Assembly: GCA_021776785.1 (NCBI GenBank)
Contig: JAJFFF010000006.1
Coordinates: forward strand, 1-52,461
Length of the DNA: 52,461 nt
DNA from: Planctomycetota bacterium
GTDB lineage: Bacteria; Planctomycetota; PLA2
Direction of reading: 5' to 3'
Positions 32,188 through 41,652 of the stretch are shown one piece after another; positions within the stretch are counted from its first letter, which is position 1; every line of letters begins with the position of its first letter. The notes below the pieces were generated by a model, which was not told where the DNA came from, ran no database searches, and saw only the letters and a program-made list of their open reading frames with translations. Both the position numbers and the translations under genes were made by a program.

Positions 32188-33879
32188 ATGATTGTCGGGA
32201 TTGACTTGGGAACGACGAATAGCTTGGTCTCCATCCTGCGCGATGGAGGGCCGGTTGCGTTGGCCAACGAACTCGGCGAGGAGCTGACCCCTTCGGCCGT
32301 GGCCTTCGCCGAAGACGGGTTGCTTCTTGTCGGCCGACCCGCGCGGGATCGCCTTGTCCATGATCCCAAGTCCGGGTGCGCGTTTTTTAAGCGCGACATG
32401 GGGACGGAGCGGCGTTACGTGTTTGGCAAACGCAAGCTCACGCCGGTCGAGTGCTCCGCCGCGATCTTGCGCGAGCTCAAACGCATTGCGGAGATCCACT
32501 TGGGCGAGACGGTTCGCCAAGCTGTGATCAGCGTGCCCGCGTACTTTCACGACACGCAGCGCCAAGCGACCGTCTCCGCCGCCAACATCGCGGGTCTTGA
32601 AGTCGCGCGCGTGATCAACGAGCCTACCGCGGCGGCCCTTGCGTATGGTCATCGACACCCGGACCAAGAGACACAACTCATGGTCTTCGATCTCGGCGGC
32701 GGTACGTTTGACGTGACGGTTCTCAACGTGTTTGAGAACGTGATTGAAGTGCTTGCGTCCGCCGGAGACAGCGCGCTCGGCGGAGAGGACTACACCGACG
32801 AGTTGCTCAAAGTCATCTTGGAGAAAAGAGGCGGCTCGCTCGACGCGAGCGGCAAGGCTCGTCTGCGTCAGACGATAGAGCTGGCGAAGCGCGGCCTTGC
32901 CGAACACGAATCGGTAGAACGCGACGGTGTTTCGATTTCGCGCGCCGACCTTGCGTCAGCCGGACGCCACCTAACGGCACGACTTCGCCCGATCGTGATG
33001 CGCTGTCTGCGCGACGCGAAGACAGACGTCAGCGAGCTGGTCGATTGCCTTCTTGTTGGAGGCGCCACGCGCATGAGTCTCGTGGATACCTTGCTTCGCG
33101 AAACGATTGTCGTGCCCATCAACCGATCGGTCGATCCCGATCGCGTCGTGGCCTACGGCGCCGCGATCCAAGCCGCCGCCATCAGCAAGAACGAAGCTGT
33201 GCGCGATCTGATCTTGACGGATGTGTGCCCGCACACGCTGGGTACCGAGATCTCAAAGCAGTTCGGCAAGGACTCGATTCAAGACGGATTCTTTGAGCCG
33301 ATCATCGACCGCAACGTCACGGTTCCCGTGAGCCGGGCGGTGACGCTCTCGACAATGCATGCGCGACAGGACAAGGTGACGATCAACGTCTTTCAGGGCG
33401 AAAGTCGCTTCGTGAAAGAGAACACCTTCCTCGGCGCGTTCGAGATCAAAGGACTCCGCCACCGTCCGAGCCAGAAGCATCCCGGGGAGTTTGAGGTCCG
33501 GTATTCCTATGACATGAACGGAATCCTCGAGGTGGAAGTCAACGTCTTAGAGTCCGGCAAGAAGTACAAGAAGGTCATCGAGAGCCGCCCCGGCGAACTC
33601 ACTCCCGCTGAAGTCGAGGCGGCGGTGCGTCGGCTGCAACCACTCAAGATCTTGCCGCGAGACTTGCTTCCGAACCGCGCGCGCATCGAACGCGCCAACC
33701 GGTTGTTTGCAGAACTTGCGGGGACCCAGCGTCAAGAGCTCACGCATCGCCTGGATGCGTTCGAAGCCGCGCTCGAAAGCCAGGACGGCGAGCGAATTCG
33801 TATCGCGACGTCGATCTTGGACGAGTTTGTCGAGCCGCTTTTTGACGCCGAAGCGGAATCGCGGCCCGAGACGAAATGA
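32188..33879 (+). CDS. Hsp70-family chaperone (DnaK/HscC-like)
   Basis: The product is 563 residues. The ATG at 32188 gives the canonical MIVGIDLGTTNS phosphate-1 loop. Other ATPase motifs are VISVPAYFHDTQRQAT, NEPTAAALAYG, FDLGGGTFDVT and LLVGGATRMSLV. The substrate-binding beta domain (LGAFEIKGLRHRP) and a short helical lid follow. At ~560 residues it matches HscC-type Hsp70s rather than the ~640-residue housekeeping DnaK, which also carries a longer C terminus. It is cytoplasmic and ATP-dependent in client folding. Its stop overlaps the J-domain gene (ATGA, 33876-33879), a dedicated chaperone/co-chaperone pair. Confidence 0.9.
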   Translation: MIVGIDLGTTNSLVSILRDGGPVALANELGEELTPSAVAFAEDGLLLVGRPARDRLVHDPKSGCAFFKRDMGTERRYVFGKRKLTPVECSAAILRELKRIAEIHLGETVRQAVISVPAYFHDTQRQATVSAANIAGLEVARVINEPTAAALAYGHRHPDQETQLMVFDLGGGTFDVTVLNVFENVIEVLASAGDSALGGEDYTDELLKVILEKRGGSLDASGKARLRQTIELAKRGLAEHESVERDGVSISRADLASAGRHLTARLRPIVMRCLRDAKTDVSELVDCLLVGGATRMSLVDTLLRETIVVPINRSVDPDRVVAYGAAIQAAAISKNEAVRDLILTDVCPHTLGTEISKQFGKDSIQDGFFEPIIDRNVTVPVSRAVTLSTMHARQDKVTINVFQGESRFVKENTFLGAFEIKGLRHRPSQKHPGEFEVRYSYDMNGILEVEVNVLESGKKYKKVIESRPGELTPAEVEAAVRRLQPLKILPRDLLPNRARIERANRLFAELAGTQRQELTHRLDAFEAALESQDGERIRIATSILDEFVEPLFDAEAESRPETK

Positions 33880-35015
33880 CTCCGTGGGAGGTGCTCGGCC
33901 TCGAAGACGGGGAATCAGACCGCGCTGTGATTCGCAGTGCGTATGTCGTCAAACTCCGCGCGCATCGCCCCGACGAGGATCCGGAGGGGTTTCGGCGCGT
34001 GCGCGATGCCTATGAGTTTTTGAAGTCCTACGCGGACCATCGCCGGGACGAGGACGAGGACAGCGAATACGAATACGACGACGAATACGGTGACGGCGCG
34101 CGGGACGCGGCCTCGAAACACGAGCACGATGTCGAGTTTCACGAATTGCTCGAACGCGATGACCTCACCGCCAGCGAGCATGCGTCGCACGGAGATCCGT
34201 CCTTTCGCGACACCCGGCCGCGTGAGCCCGAGGTAGACAAAAATCTGGCCGCGGCACCAGCCCCACGCGACGAACTTCCTCTCCCCGAGTCCGAGTCGCC
34301 GATACCGAATGCGATCCATCAGTACTTCACGGGCTCCAACGAGGAGCTGTCGGCGTTGGTGTGGAAGCTCACGGAAGCGGACGATACGGAGGCGCTTGCT
34401 GAGATTGCGTCCGGTCTCGAACGGCGCGCGCACGAGGGCCTTCCGCGCGGCGGCGAGTTCCTTGCCTTAGAGCTTGCAACGATCTGGGCGCCGATCGACT
34501 TTGAGAGAGCGCTCGCCCTCTCCGAAGTTGTCTACAACTCGATGCCTCCTGACGAGAGGCCGGATTGGAAGTTTGCTGGCATCGACGAAGTGAAAGCCGT
34601 CCTCGACGAGAGGCTATACCTGGACGAGAACGCGCGCCACGGGATGGCGCGAATCATCGCGCGCGGGGGTTGGGAGGGCGAGCCGACACTCACCGTCAGC
34701 GCCTTGTTGAAGGCCAAGGTTGCACGCGACGGCGCGCTGCACGAGTGGCTCAAGCGCCACGCGCCGGACTTAGAGGACTACATCCGCTTCAAGTCCAAGA
34801 AGAGTCGCCACAAACCTATCGACACGGCTGAGGGGAGCATCGGATGCGGTGGTTGGTTCGTTCGGATCTGGTTGATCTGGGTCTTGATGCGCGCGTGCAC
34901 GGCGATGGGCAACGAGTCGAACGAGAACTATGGCGTCGACGACAACTCCCACTACGAAAGGCTCGAAAAACTGCGCCGCGGACTGGATCCGACCGAGCCA
35001 GAACGACCCAAGTAG
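33876..35015 (+). CDS. J-domain co-chaperone with C-terminal membrane segment
   Basis: The product is 379 residues, coupled to the Hsp70 gene by a 4-base overlap. The N-terminal J domain (~1-52) contains PWEVLGLEDGESDRAVIRSA and DPEGFRRVRDAYEFL. The signature HPD reads H30-R-P-D33, with an extra Arg. An acidic linker (DEDEDSEYEYDDEYGDG) follows, then a helical domain and a hydrophobic segment near 328-345 (GGWFVRIWLIWVLMRACTA) that may anchor it in the membrane. It should stimulate ATP hydrolysis by the partner Hsp70 and direct it to a site or client. Confidence 0.8.
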   Translation: MTPWEVLGLEDGESDRAVIRSAYVVKLRAHRPDEDPEGFRRVRDAYEFLKSYADHRRDEDEDSEYEYDDEYGDGARDAASKHEHDVEFHELLERDDLTASEHASHGDPSFRDTRPREPEVDKNLAAAPAPRDELPLPESESPIPNAIHQYFTGSNEELSALVWKLTEADDTEALAEIASGLERRAHEGLPRGGEFLALELATIWAPIDFERALALSEVVYNSMPPDERPDWKFAGIDEVKAVLDERLYLDENARHGMARIIARGGWEGEPTLTVSALLKAKVARDGALHEWLKRHAPDLEDYIRFKSKKSRHKPIDTAEGSIGCGGWFVRIWLIWVLMRACTAMGNESNENYGVDDNSHYERLEKLRRGLDPTEPERPK

Positions 35016-35022
35016 TCAAACG

Positions 35023-35052
35023 CCGAGTAGCGATGCCGACGCGGCGACTCGG
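35023..35052 (+). terminator. Possible terminator after the chaperone pair
   Basis: CCGAGT (35023-35028) pairs with ACTCGG (35047-35052), and an inner GCCG/CGGC (35035-35038 with 35042-35045) can stack inside it. No U-tract follows. Confidence 0.3.
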
Positions 35053-35111
35053 ACGTAGGGTATGGCCTATGCAATCGGCTGTTTTTGAGTTGGCGGTTGC
35101 AGTGATCCGGA

Positions 35112-35130
35112 GATTTCCGAATCGGAAATC
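35112..35130. promoter_or_regulatory. Perfect inverted repeat upstream of the phosphotransferase gene
   Basis: GATTTCCGA and TCGGAAATC flank a single A, forming a 19-base near-palindrome. It lies 109 bases before the ATG at 35239. It could be an operator for a dimeric regulator or a short hairpin. No regulator is adjacent. Confidence 0.4.
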
Positions 35131-35238
35131 GGGCTGGGTCCAGCGATGGAGGCGAATAACGATGCGGATCGATTGCTATACCCGGTTGCGCCACGAGACG
35201 AGCGAAATCGGTTGTGAAGTTGCGTCGAAGGGAATCGT

Positions 35239-36399
35239 ATGAAAATCGGGACCGGCGATAGGTGGGACGCCGCCGAGCTCACGGCCAAGACGCAAGCGTT
35301 GCTTCGTCGGACCTTTGGTCCACAAGTCGACGCCGACTTGGCCGGCGTCATTTACGGGTACGACGGGGCGCCTAGCGTCGTTGCTCGTTGCGCCGTGTCG
35401 GGGTTGCCGGGTGGGCGTAAGACGGTTGTCGCGAAGCGGTCGAACCTGCGGCAAGGGCACCTTCGAACGGAGTGGGCGTCGTTGCTTTTTTTGGCGGACA
35501 TCCCGGACGTCGCGGACTTGGTTCCGACAGCGTTCGCCGCGGATCTCGACGAGGACTTGTTGGTTCTTGAGGACCTTGGCGATATGCAACCGGTCCTCCT
35601 CGGCAACATCCTCTGCGGTGATGATGCGCCCCGTGCGCGCGCCGCGTTGATGGCGTTTCACCAAGCGCTTGCGCGACTACACGGAGCGACGGCAGGACTG
35701 GAGTCGGCGTGGCAGGCGCGCGTCGCCGATGCCCAAGCGGTTTTTGCGTCGCGCCATCGTGTGCATCGATTCAACGATGCGCTTGATGCCCTCCCGGATC
35801 GATTTCGAAGCGCCGGCGTTTCCATCACCGATGCGTTTGCGCGCGAGTGTGCAGACGTGGCGCAAACTCTGGCAGACCCAGGGCCTTGGTGCGTGTTCAC
35901 ACACGGCGATGGGACGCCCGCAAACGCGAGTTTCGACGGCGAGACCCTGCGGCTGTTTGATTTCGAAACCGGCGGCTTTCGCCATGCATGCGTCGATGGC
36001 TCGTTCCCGGTCGTGCGATGGTTGCACAGCATTTGGGCGCAGGGAATCCCGGGCGACCTGTGCCAAGACCTGCGGCGTACGTATCGCGACGAACTGGCGC
36101 GCTGGCTTCCGGAGGCCGCGGGCGCCGAATTTGAACAAGGTCTCGTAGCGTGCAGCATCGCATGGCTCGCGGGGTTGCTCGCGTTGCCGGATCTGTTCGA
36201 ACGCGATAAGAAGTGGGGCGCGATCACGTTTCGCGAGCGCGCGCTCGCGGGCCTGGCGGCGCTTGCACAGCTCACGCACGAGACTGGTTGTTTTCGGTGC
36301 ATCGGAGACGGCGCGCAAACGTCTCTCGAGCACTGGTCCGAGTGTTGGTCCATGCCAGTCGCCCCGTTGCCGATCTATCCGGCATTGCGGGTGCCGTAG
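35239..36399 (+). CDS. APH-fold phosphotransferase (aminoglycoside/choline kinase-like)
   Basis: The product is 386 residues. The ATG has AAGGGA five bases upstream. The kinase-like fold is seen in TVVAKRSNLRQGHLRTEW (ATP lysine and Glu), LLVLEDLGDM (hinge), FTHGDGTPAN (catalytic HxDxxxxN) and LFDFETGGF (metal-binding DFE). The family phosphorylates small molecules such as aminoglycosides, choline, thiamine or sugars. The length and the DFE form are compatible with several of these, so no substrate is assigned. It is cytoplasmic and stands alone between hairpins. Confidence 0.8.
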   Translation: MKIGTGDRWDAAELTAKTQALLRRTFGPQVDADLAGVIYGYDGAPSVVARCAVSGLPGGRKTVVAKRSNLRQGHLRTEWASLLFLADIPDVADLVPTAFAADLDEDLLVLEDLGDMQPVLLGNILCGDDAPRARAALMAFHQALARLHGATAGLESAWQARVADAQAVFASRHRVHRFNDALDALPDRFRSAGVSITDAFARECADVAQTLADPGPWCVFTHGDGTPANASFDGETLRLFDFETGGFRHACVDGSFPVVRWLHSIWAQGIPGDLCQDLRRTYRDELARWLPEAAGAEFEQGLVACSIAWLAGLLALPDLFERDKKWGAITFRERALAGLAALAQLTHETGCFRCIGDGAQTSLEHWSECWSMPVAPLPIYPALRVP

Positions 36400-36400
36400 T

Positions 36401-36421
36401 TCACGCCGAACCACGGCGTGA
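36401..36421. terminator. Hairpin directly after the phosphotransferase stop
   Basis: TCACGCCG (36401-36408) pairs perfectly with CGGCGTGA (36414-36421) around AACCA. It begins two bases after the TAG stop and ends 55 bases before the next ATG. No U-tract follows, so it may terminate weakly or protect the 3' end. Confidence 0.5.
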
Positions 36422-36476
36422 CCCTGTCGAACCATGAAGTGTGCTAGCATGGATTTTCACTCTCGGGGGGGGGCTC

Positions 36477-38954
36477 ATGGGACTGCAAACGACTCGCATC
36501 GGCGTGCTTTGGGTGTTCGTGTTCTTGCTCGCGGCCGGGACCGCGCATGGGGATGCGGATGCGCGCACCCGGGCTCGCGCTCGACAGCAGCGCGAACGGA
36601 CGCGTAAAAAGAACGTCGAACAACAAGCGCGCATCCGCGCTCTGTTCGAACGCGACTTCAAGAAAATCATCGAGTCGTGCCTCAAGTATGGACTGCTTGA
36701 TCTCGGCTGGGAATTCGTACGCGACATCTCACGTCGCGATCCTGATGTCGCGGTGATTGAGGAGACGGGCGCGATGTTGGATCGTGCGCGCGCACAGTCG
36801 CCTGCCGAGAGTCCGCCCGACGACGCCGCGGCCAAGCTGCGCGCGCGCTACCGTTCGATCGCGAAAAAATGCGGGACCAAACTCAAAGGGCACGCGGAGC
36901 GGCTGCTGCGCAAGGGCGAGCTCGAGCTTGCCTATACGTGTTTTCTTGAAGCGCTGCGTTATGTCCCCGAATCCAATATCTCGCAACGATATGTGCGGGC
37001 CAAGTTTGACGCGGAACGCAACCGATGGGTTCCAAACTGCGTCACCGACGGCTACGAGAGCAACGGTCGCGTGTGGGACCGCAGGCTCGGGTGGATCGTG
37101 AAAGGCCATGCGGATAAGTACGCGGCCGGGCTCTATCCTCAGTTTCAAGAAGGAGTCGTGATCCGTTGGGTCAAGCTGGAAGCGCTGAACAAGAGTCACC
37201 ATCGAATCTCAAACCCGTGGCTTGTCGAAACGAAGCATTACTCGATTCGCGCGTCGACGGACCTTCAAAACGCGGTTGCCGTCGCCAACTGGCTGGAGGA
37301 GTTCTATCCGCCTTGGATCGCGACGTTTTCGCGTCTGTTCCACGACAAGGCGAAAGACCTCCTCTTCGGCGCTTCGAAGCAGCCTCTCCTCAAAGTCCGC
37401 ATCATGCACGACGAGGAGATGTGGAAGAAGTGGAATCGATCGAACTCGGATTCCGAAGACGACGACCACGGCGACAGCGGCGGCTACTTTGATCCTGCGA
37501 CGAAGGAGAGCTTGTTTTACGTGTCCAACGGATTGCGCGAGATCGCGCGCCACGAGGTGTCGCATCAATTGCTGGATCGCGCGATCGGCGCGCATTCGGC
37601 TGCGCTGACGACCGCCATCGATGAGGGCTTGGCGGTCTTTGTGGAGACCGCGCATATAGGCAGCTTTGCACTCGTCGGCAGCGGGGTCGCGGTGCTCGCG
37701 TTCTCCGATGCAAGAAGAGAGTGGTTGCTTTCGAAGAAGCGACCGCCCCTGCCGAAATTTTTCAACTTCACGTACCACGAGTTTCACGACTCGGAGTACG
37801 AGTTGGAGCACTACATGCTCGCCGGGCTGTGGACGGCGTTCTTTTTTCGGTACCGAGACGGCCTCTACTCGGACGACTATGTCGAGCTGGTGCAAAACGA
37901 ATCGTGGAAACAGCCGGGGAGTGCGATTCAAAAGCGATTCGGCGTGAACCCGATCGCGCTCGAAAAGGAATTCGAGACGTGGCTCCGACGACAGCTCGAC
38001 ATCATGGGGTTGGAGACGGGCAGCACCGTAAGCAGCACGTATAGCGAGTCGCTGCATCGCGGGCGCGCATTCCTCGACGTCGGCAAGCTCTTAGAAGCGC
38101 GGGTGACGTTGCGATTGGCGCGAGATTACTACCAGCGCGAACTTGATGTGCCGAGCGACGACACGCGCTGGCGTTTGGCGGCGTCGCACGAGTTGTTGGC
38201 CCGCGCGTATCGCAACGCGGGAGAGGGACGTCAGGCGAAGGGTTCCGTTGCGCTTGCGATTCCGTATCGTGAGAAACTTCCGGAGTACGGCGGGACGACG
38301 CCGAAACGACTCGCGGCCTGCCACGCGTTCCTCGGACTTCTGCACGCGGAAAGCGGTTGGCTCGTCAGTGCGCAAGAGGCGCTGGAAGGAGCCCTGAAAG
38401 TCCTCGAAGCGCAGCGAAAGAAAAAACCGAAGCGCCCCGACACATGGTTTCTCCTGCCGGCCGTCCATGCGAGGCTCGGCGAGGTGCATCAAGAGCAAGG
38501 AAACAAAGAGAAAGCCGCGCACCACTTCGCGCAGGCAAAGGCGAAGTATCCAGGCGACCCGGACCTCAACATTGTGCAGGCGTGGTTTCTGGCGACGTGC
38601 ATCGCAAAAGAACAAAGACACGCAAAGCGCGCCGTCGCGCTGGCCCGGTACGCAACCGAACGCAACGAAGAGTCGAGCTGGTATCGCTTGGTGTTGGGCA
38701 TAGCGCTTCTACGAAATGGCGAACCCAAGCCGGCGCTGGAACAACTGACGCAATCGATGAAACAGAGCGGTGGAGGCTGCGGTCTCCACTGGAGTGCGAT
38801 CGCGATAGCCCAAAAGAAACAAGGCAACGACAGCGAAGCCAAGAAGTGGGCCAAGCACAAAGAGAAAAACAACGAGTGGGCCGCGATCCCGGACTGGGCA
38901 ACAAAATCAGACATCGCGCGCATGAACACGGAGGCGGCGGCGCTGTTGCGCTAG
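36477..38954 (+). CDS. Exported HEVSH zinc metallopeptidase-like protein with TPR tail
   Basis: The product is 825 residues. ATG 36477 has a run of eight G just upstream and opens a signal peptide (RIGVLWVFVFLLAAGTAHG). A charged helical N-terminal region precedes a peptidase-like domain with HEVSH at 359-363 and a downstream Glu383 in AIDEGLAVFVE. That is the gluzincin arrangement (HExxH plus Glu about 20 residues later), resembling the planctomycete DUF1570 proteins. From ~535 to the end are TPR repeats (RWRLAASHELLARAYRNAGE; ARLGEVHQEQGNKEKAAHHF). It is probably a periplasmic or secreted metalloprotease, or a zinc-binding relative. Activity is not proven by the motif alone. Confidence 0.75.
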   Translation: MGLQTTRIGVLWVFVFLLAAGTAHGDADARTRARARQQRERTRKKNVEQQARIRALFERDFKKIIESCLKYGLLDLGWEFVRDISRRDPDVAVIEETGAMLDRARAQSPAESPPDDAAAKLRARYRSIAKKCGTKLKGHAERLLRKGELELAYTCFLEALRYVPESNISQRYVRAKFDAERNRWVPNCVTDGYESNGRVWDRRLGWIVKGHADKYAAGLYPQFQEGVVIRWVKLEALNKSHHRISNPWLVETKHYSIRASTDLQNAVAVANWLEEFYPPWIATFSRLFHDKAKDLLFGASKQPLLKVRIMHDEEMWKKWNRSNSDSEDDDHGDSGGYFDPATKESLFYVSNGLREIARHEVSHQLLDRAIGAHSAALTTAIDEGLAVFVETAHIGSFALVGSGVAVLAFSDARREWLLSKKRPPLPKFFNFTYHEFHDSEYELEHYMLAGLWTAFFFRYRDGLYSDDYVELVQNESWKQPGSAIQKRFGVNPIALEKEFETWLRRQLDIMGLETGSTVSSTYSESLHRGRAFLDVGKLLEARVTLRLARDYYQRELDVPSDDTRWRLAASHELLARAYRNAGEGRQAKGSVALAIPYREKLPEYGGTTPKRLAACHAFLGLLHAESGWLVSAQEALEGALKVLEAQRKKKPKRPDTWFLLPAVHARLGEVHQEQGNKEKAAHHFAQAKAKYPGDPDLNIVQAWFLATCIAKEQRHAKRAVALARYATERNEESSWYRLVLGIALLRNGEPKPALEQLTQSMKQSGGGCGLHWSAIAIAQKKQGNDSEAKKWAKHKEKNNEWAAIPDWATKSDIARMNTEAAALLR

Positions 38955-39010
38955 ATCATCGCGCGCTTGGCCCGCGTGAGTTGGGCGGACGCGGGATCGC
39001 GCCGCTCGCG

Positions 39011-39118
39011 TTACTTCTTGTCCTTGGCGATGCGCTTCGCCGCCTTGTTGGCCTGCTTCTCCTTTGTGGAGAGCTTGGGCTTGTTGTTCTTTTCGCGTTT
39101 GATTTTGCCCTTGACCAT
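39011..39118 (-). CDS. 35-residue Lys-rich small protein
   Basis: ATG 39118 to TAA 39011 reads MVKGKIKREKNNKPKLSTKE, then KQANKAAKRIAKDKK. The ATG has a strong ribosome site (GAGGTG, about four bases upstream). Sixteen of 35 residues are Lys or Arg. Such tiny basic proteins occur in many bacteria and are usually taken to bind RNA, ribosomes or DNA. This one is not assigned to a known ribosomal protein. It lies alone on the minus strand between two plus-strand genes. The remainder of 38955-39550 shows no other gene. Confidence 0.7.
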   Translation of the reverse strand: MVKGKIKREKNNKPKLSTKEKQANKAAKRIAKDKK

Positions 39119-39550
39119 AGTCACCTCGCCGCGCGGATCCGCGCGTGTATTGCAGTCCGAACAGCCGGCAGAAAGTCCGCCGACCACTTCGAATCCAAGA
39201 CCAGAGTATCAGACGCCGATCGCCAGTCCGCCTGTCGAACGTGTGTCGTCCGTCCTGGCCGAGACGAAACGGATCGCGACACTCACGGAGAAGCCTCGAG
39301 CAAGTCGTTCCCGGGCCGACAAACTAGCGAGCAACACGACGGCGCCAACGGCGTAGCTCGACCGGAGCCGGACCGATGGCGACTGCGGCGCCGATGCCTT
39401 TTCGGGGGCGACTTGCGTCATTGCGCGCGCCCGCGCGCAAGTCTATTGGCTTCGAACACCGCGGCTACGTCCGCTGGGCGGATCGAAGATTTCTTTTTTT
39501 GGTTCCGGTCGTCGTTGTGAATCCGTTTTGATTGGGTGGTGGAGGTTTCT

Positions 39551-41278
39551 ATGCGCGAGGAAATCGGATCGGATCGTCGGGCGGCTTATCGAGCGATACT
39601 GTGTGCGATAGCTTTGCTTGCGATGGCGACGGCAACGCTTGCCGGGCCGCTACAAGACTTCAAGAAGGGCGCCCGCGGCCTCGACAAGCGGGAGCGCGCG
39701 TACTTCGACGATTTCCGCAAGCAGTTCGCGAAGGCGTGGCAAGCGCGGAGCAAGGTCTTGGTTGCGTATCACCATCACAAGGGCGGTGACATCGACCAGG
39801 TCAACGACTCGATGCGCGCGCTTTGGCAAAGACTGGCCAAGATCGAGAGCGAACGGATCGAAGCGGCCCTTGCCTTGGCGCAGTCGGACGGTGTCGCGGC
39901 GCTGCCGCACCTCCTTAAGGAGTTGTTTTTAGCACTCGCCACCGCGGAGAAGTTAGATGCCGCGATTTTGACCGAACGATCGCGCGCGCAGCAGTACCTC
40001 AACGATCAGGCGCCGGCGTTTCGGCGTGCGGGCCTCCACCGACGGTTGGCGGGCTATGGCCGCGCGCTGCTTCTCGCGAAGGGCGCGCAGGAGTTTTTGT
40101 CCGAGCGCGGATGGAAAGACGCCGTCAAAAAGGATGGACGCTCTTCGATCGCCCGCCGCGTTGCGATCCTCGATCTCTTGGACCCTGCACATGCGCTCGT
40201 CCGCACCCAGTTGCGCGCCAGCGACTACCGGCTTCGCATCGTCGCTGCCGGGCGGTTGATCGGTGCGGGACCGGAAGGTGTGGACGCACTGCTCGATGAC
40301 GAAAGCGAAATCGTCCGGCGCGCGCTCCTCCAAGATGTGCGCCGACTCAACCCCAACCATGCAACGTGGATCTCGTCGGTGCTCGTGCGCTACGAGAAAG
40401 CGACCGGGGGCGAACGCGAGGAGGCCTTGCGCACGCTGCGGGCTCTGACCGGCCAAACGTTTGGCGACGCGCCGAAGGCCTGGAAGGCTTGGTACGAAAC
40501 GCGACGAGCCGATGTCGAAGCCGGTCGGTTCAAGCGCGACGAAGCATCGGCGGACGCGCCGCAGTCCGCAACGAAAACGCCGCTGTTTTATGGAATACCG
40601 GTGAGCAACGCGGGCGGGACCATCTTTCTTTGCGAATGGGGCCATAAGGTGACGAGCCCCTGCGACAACGTGTTTCAGCGAACCAAGCGATACGTGGACT
40701 GGTTTGGGATGGACATGAAGAAGCTCCCAGATTGGGAGCATCAGTATCCGAGTCGGCGGCGGGTGTTCCTGCAGCAGTTTTGGGGCGTCGTCGGTCAGTA
40801 TCCCGACACGAGTCGCGTCGGTCTGGTGCTTTTGTCCGACAGTGCGTCGAACGACTATCCGAAGTTTCGTGCGAGCACAAACCTCGCACCCGCGATGTTG
40901 GACAAGAAGAGTCGTCGCAACCTGGAGCGCACGTTCAAGTCCGTCGTGCCCGGGTGGTCGCGATGGCAGGCGCCGTATGCCAGCCTGCTGATCGCCATGA
41001 AACTGGCGGGGCTCGACCCGGCCGGAGTGAAGCAACCCGCGCCGATCACCGCGGACACGTTTGTCCTTGTGTCCGACGGTGCGATCGCTGGATGCCGGTA
41101 TCTTCTCCCCGAACACATCGTCGAGGACTTCGTGCGCCGCAACCGTTTCCGACGAGTGCGGCTGCACACGGTGCATGTCGGCACCGATGGCGAAGAGTCA
41201 CGGCGCCTTCTCGAAGAGCTCGCCAAGTCCACGGAAGGAACCTACGTACGAATCACCAAGACCCCGAAGGCGCCGTAG
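39551..41278 (+). CDS. Exported HEAT-repeat protein with degenerate vWA-like C terminus
   Basis: The product is 575 residues. ATG 39551 has GGAGG five bases upstream. A signal peptide (ILCAIALLAMATATLAG) is followed by a helical region ~35-330, including HEAT-like turns (SIARRVAILDLLDPAHALVR; DDESEIVRRALLQDVRRL). The C-terminal ~230 residues resemble a vWA fold (GGTIFLCEWGH; DTFVLVSDGAIAG; VRLHTVHVGTDGEESRRLLE). The metal-site DxSxS is replaced by CEWGH, so metal-dependent binding is doubtful. It is comparable in layout to the vWA protein at 13427-15454 and may be a diverged paralogue. Confidence 0.65.
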   Translation: MREEIGSDRRAAYRAILCAIALLAMATATLAGPLQDFKKGARGLDKRERAYFDDFRKQFAKAWQARSKVLVAYHHHKGGDIDQVNDSMRALWQRLAKIESERIEAALALAQSDGVAALPHLLKELFLALATAEKLDAAILTERSRAQQYLNDQAPAFRRAGLHRRLAGYGRALLLAKGAQEFLSERGWKDAVKKDGRSSIARRVAILDLLDPAHALVRTQLRASDYRLRIVAAGRLIGAGPEGVDALLDDESEIVRRALLQDVRRLNPNHATWISSVLVRYEKATGGEREEALRTLRALTGQTFGDAPKAWKAWYETRRADVEAGRFKRDEASADAPQSATKTPLFYGIPVSNAGGTIFLCEWGHKVTSPCDNVFQRTKRYVDWFGMDMKKLPDWEHQYPSRRRVFLQQFWGVVGQYPDTSRVGLVLLSDSASNDYPKFRASTNLAPAMLDKKSRRNLERTFKSVVPGWSRWQAPYASLLIAMKLAGLDPAGVKQPAPITADTFVLVSDGAIAGCRYLLPEHIVEDFVRRNRFRRVRLHTVHVGTDGEESRRLLEELAKSTEGTYVRITKTPKAP

Positions 41279-41652
41279 GCCCGCACCCGCGCTCGTTGAG
41301 GCGAGAGTTCGGTCGGGGCGCGTGAAGACGATCCGTGTCGTTCGGAACCGCCTGGTCTTTGCGACTTTGCCGAATGCCCGATCTCGTGCGGCGTGAAACG
41401 AACGCGCGCGCATTGGAGCGCTGAGCGCTGGGGCGCCGTGCGGCCGTTTCGTCCGCCGTGAGGAGCGCAAACGCCCTCCGTCCGGCTGATTTGGCGGTCG
41501 GTTTGGTCCGCGTTACGATAGGGGTCGCATTTAACTGGAGCACCCGTGCGAATTGGGGGGTGGAATGGCGTCCGCCCCTTTTTTACATCCCGCACCGCCA
41601 CGGTCGCGGGAATTGGGCGTGGCTCACGTCCAAAATATTCGGAGTAAACCCA
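41279..41652. other. Intergenic region, possible weak terminator
   Basis: The 374 bases are outside any gene. The next gene's frame is open from 41458, but this part does not match its family. Near 41556-41586 a G-rich run, then GCCCC, is followed by six T (41580-41585), a possible weak terminator or attenuator upstream of the aminopeptidase-like gene. Confidence 0.35.

Noticed and set aside
41458..41652. 65-codon upstream extension of the M29-like gene
   Set aside because: Does not resemble the family N terminus, and ATG 41653 has a well-placed GGAG site and gives the family length.
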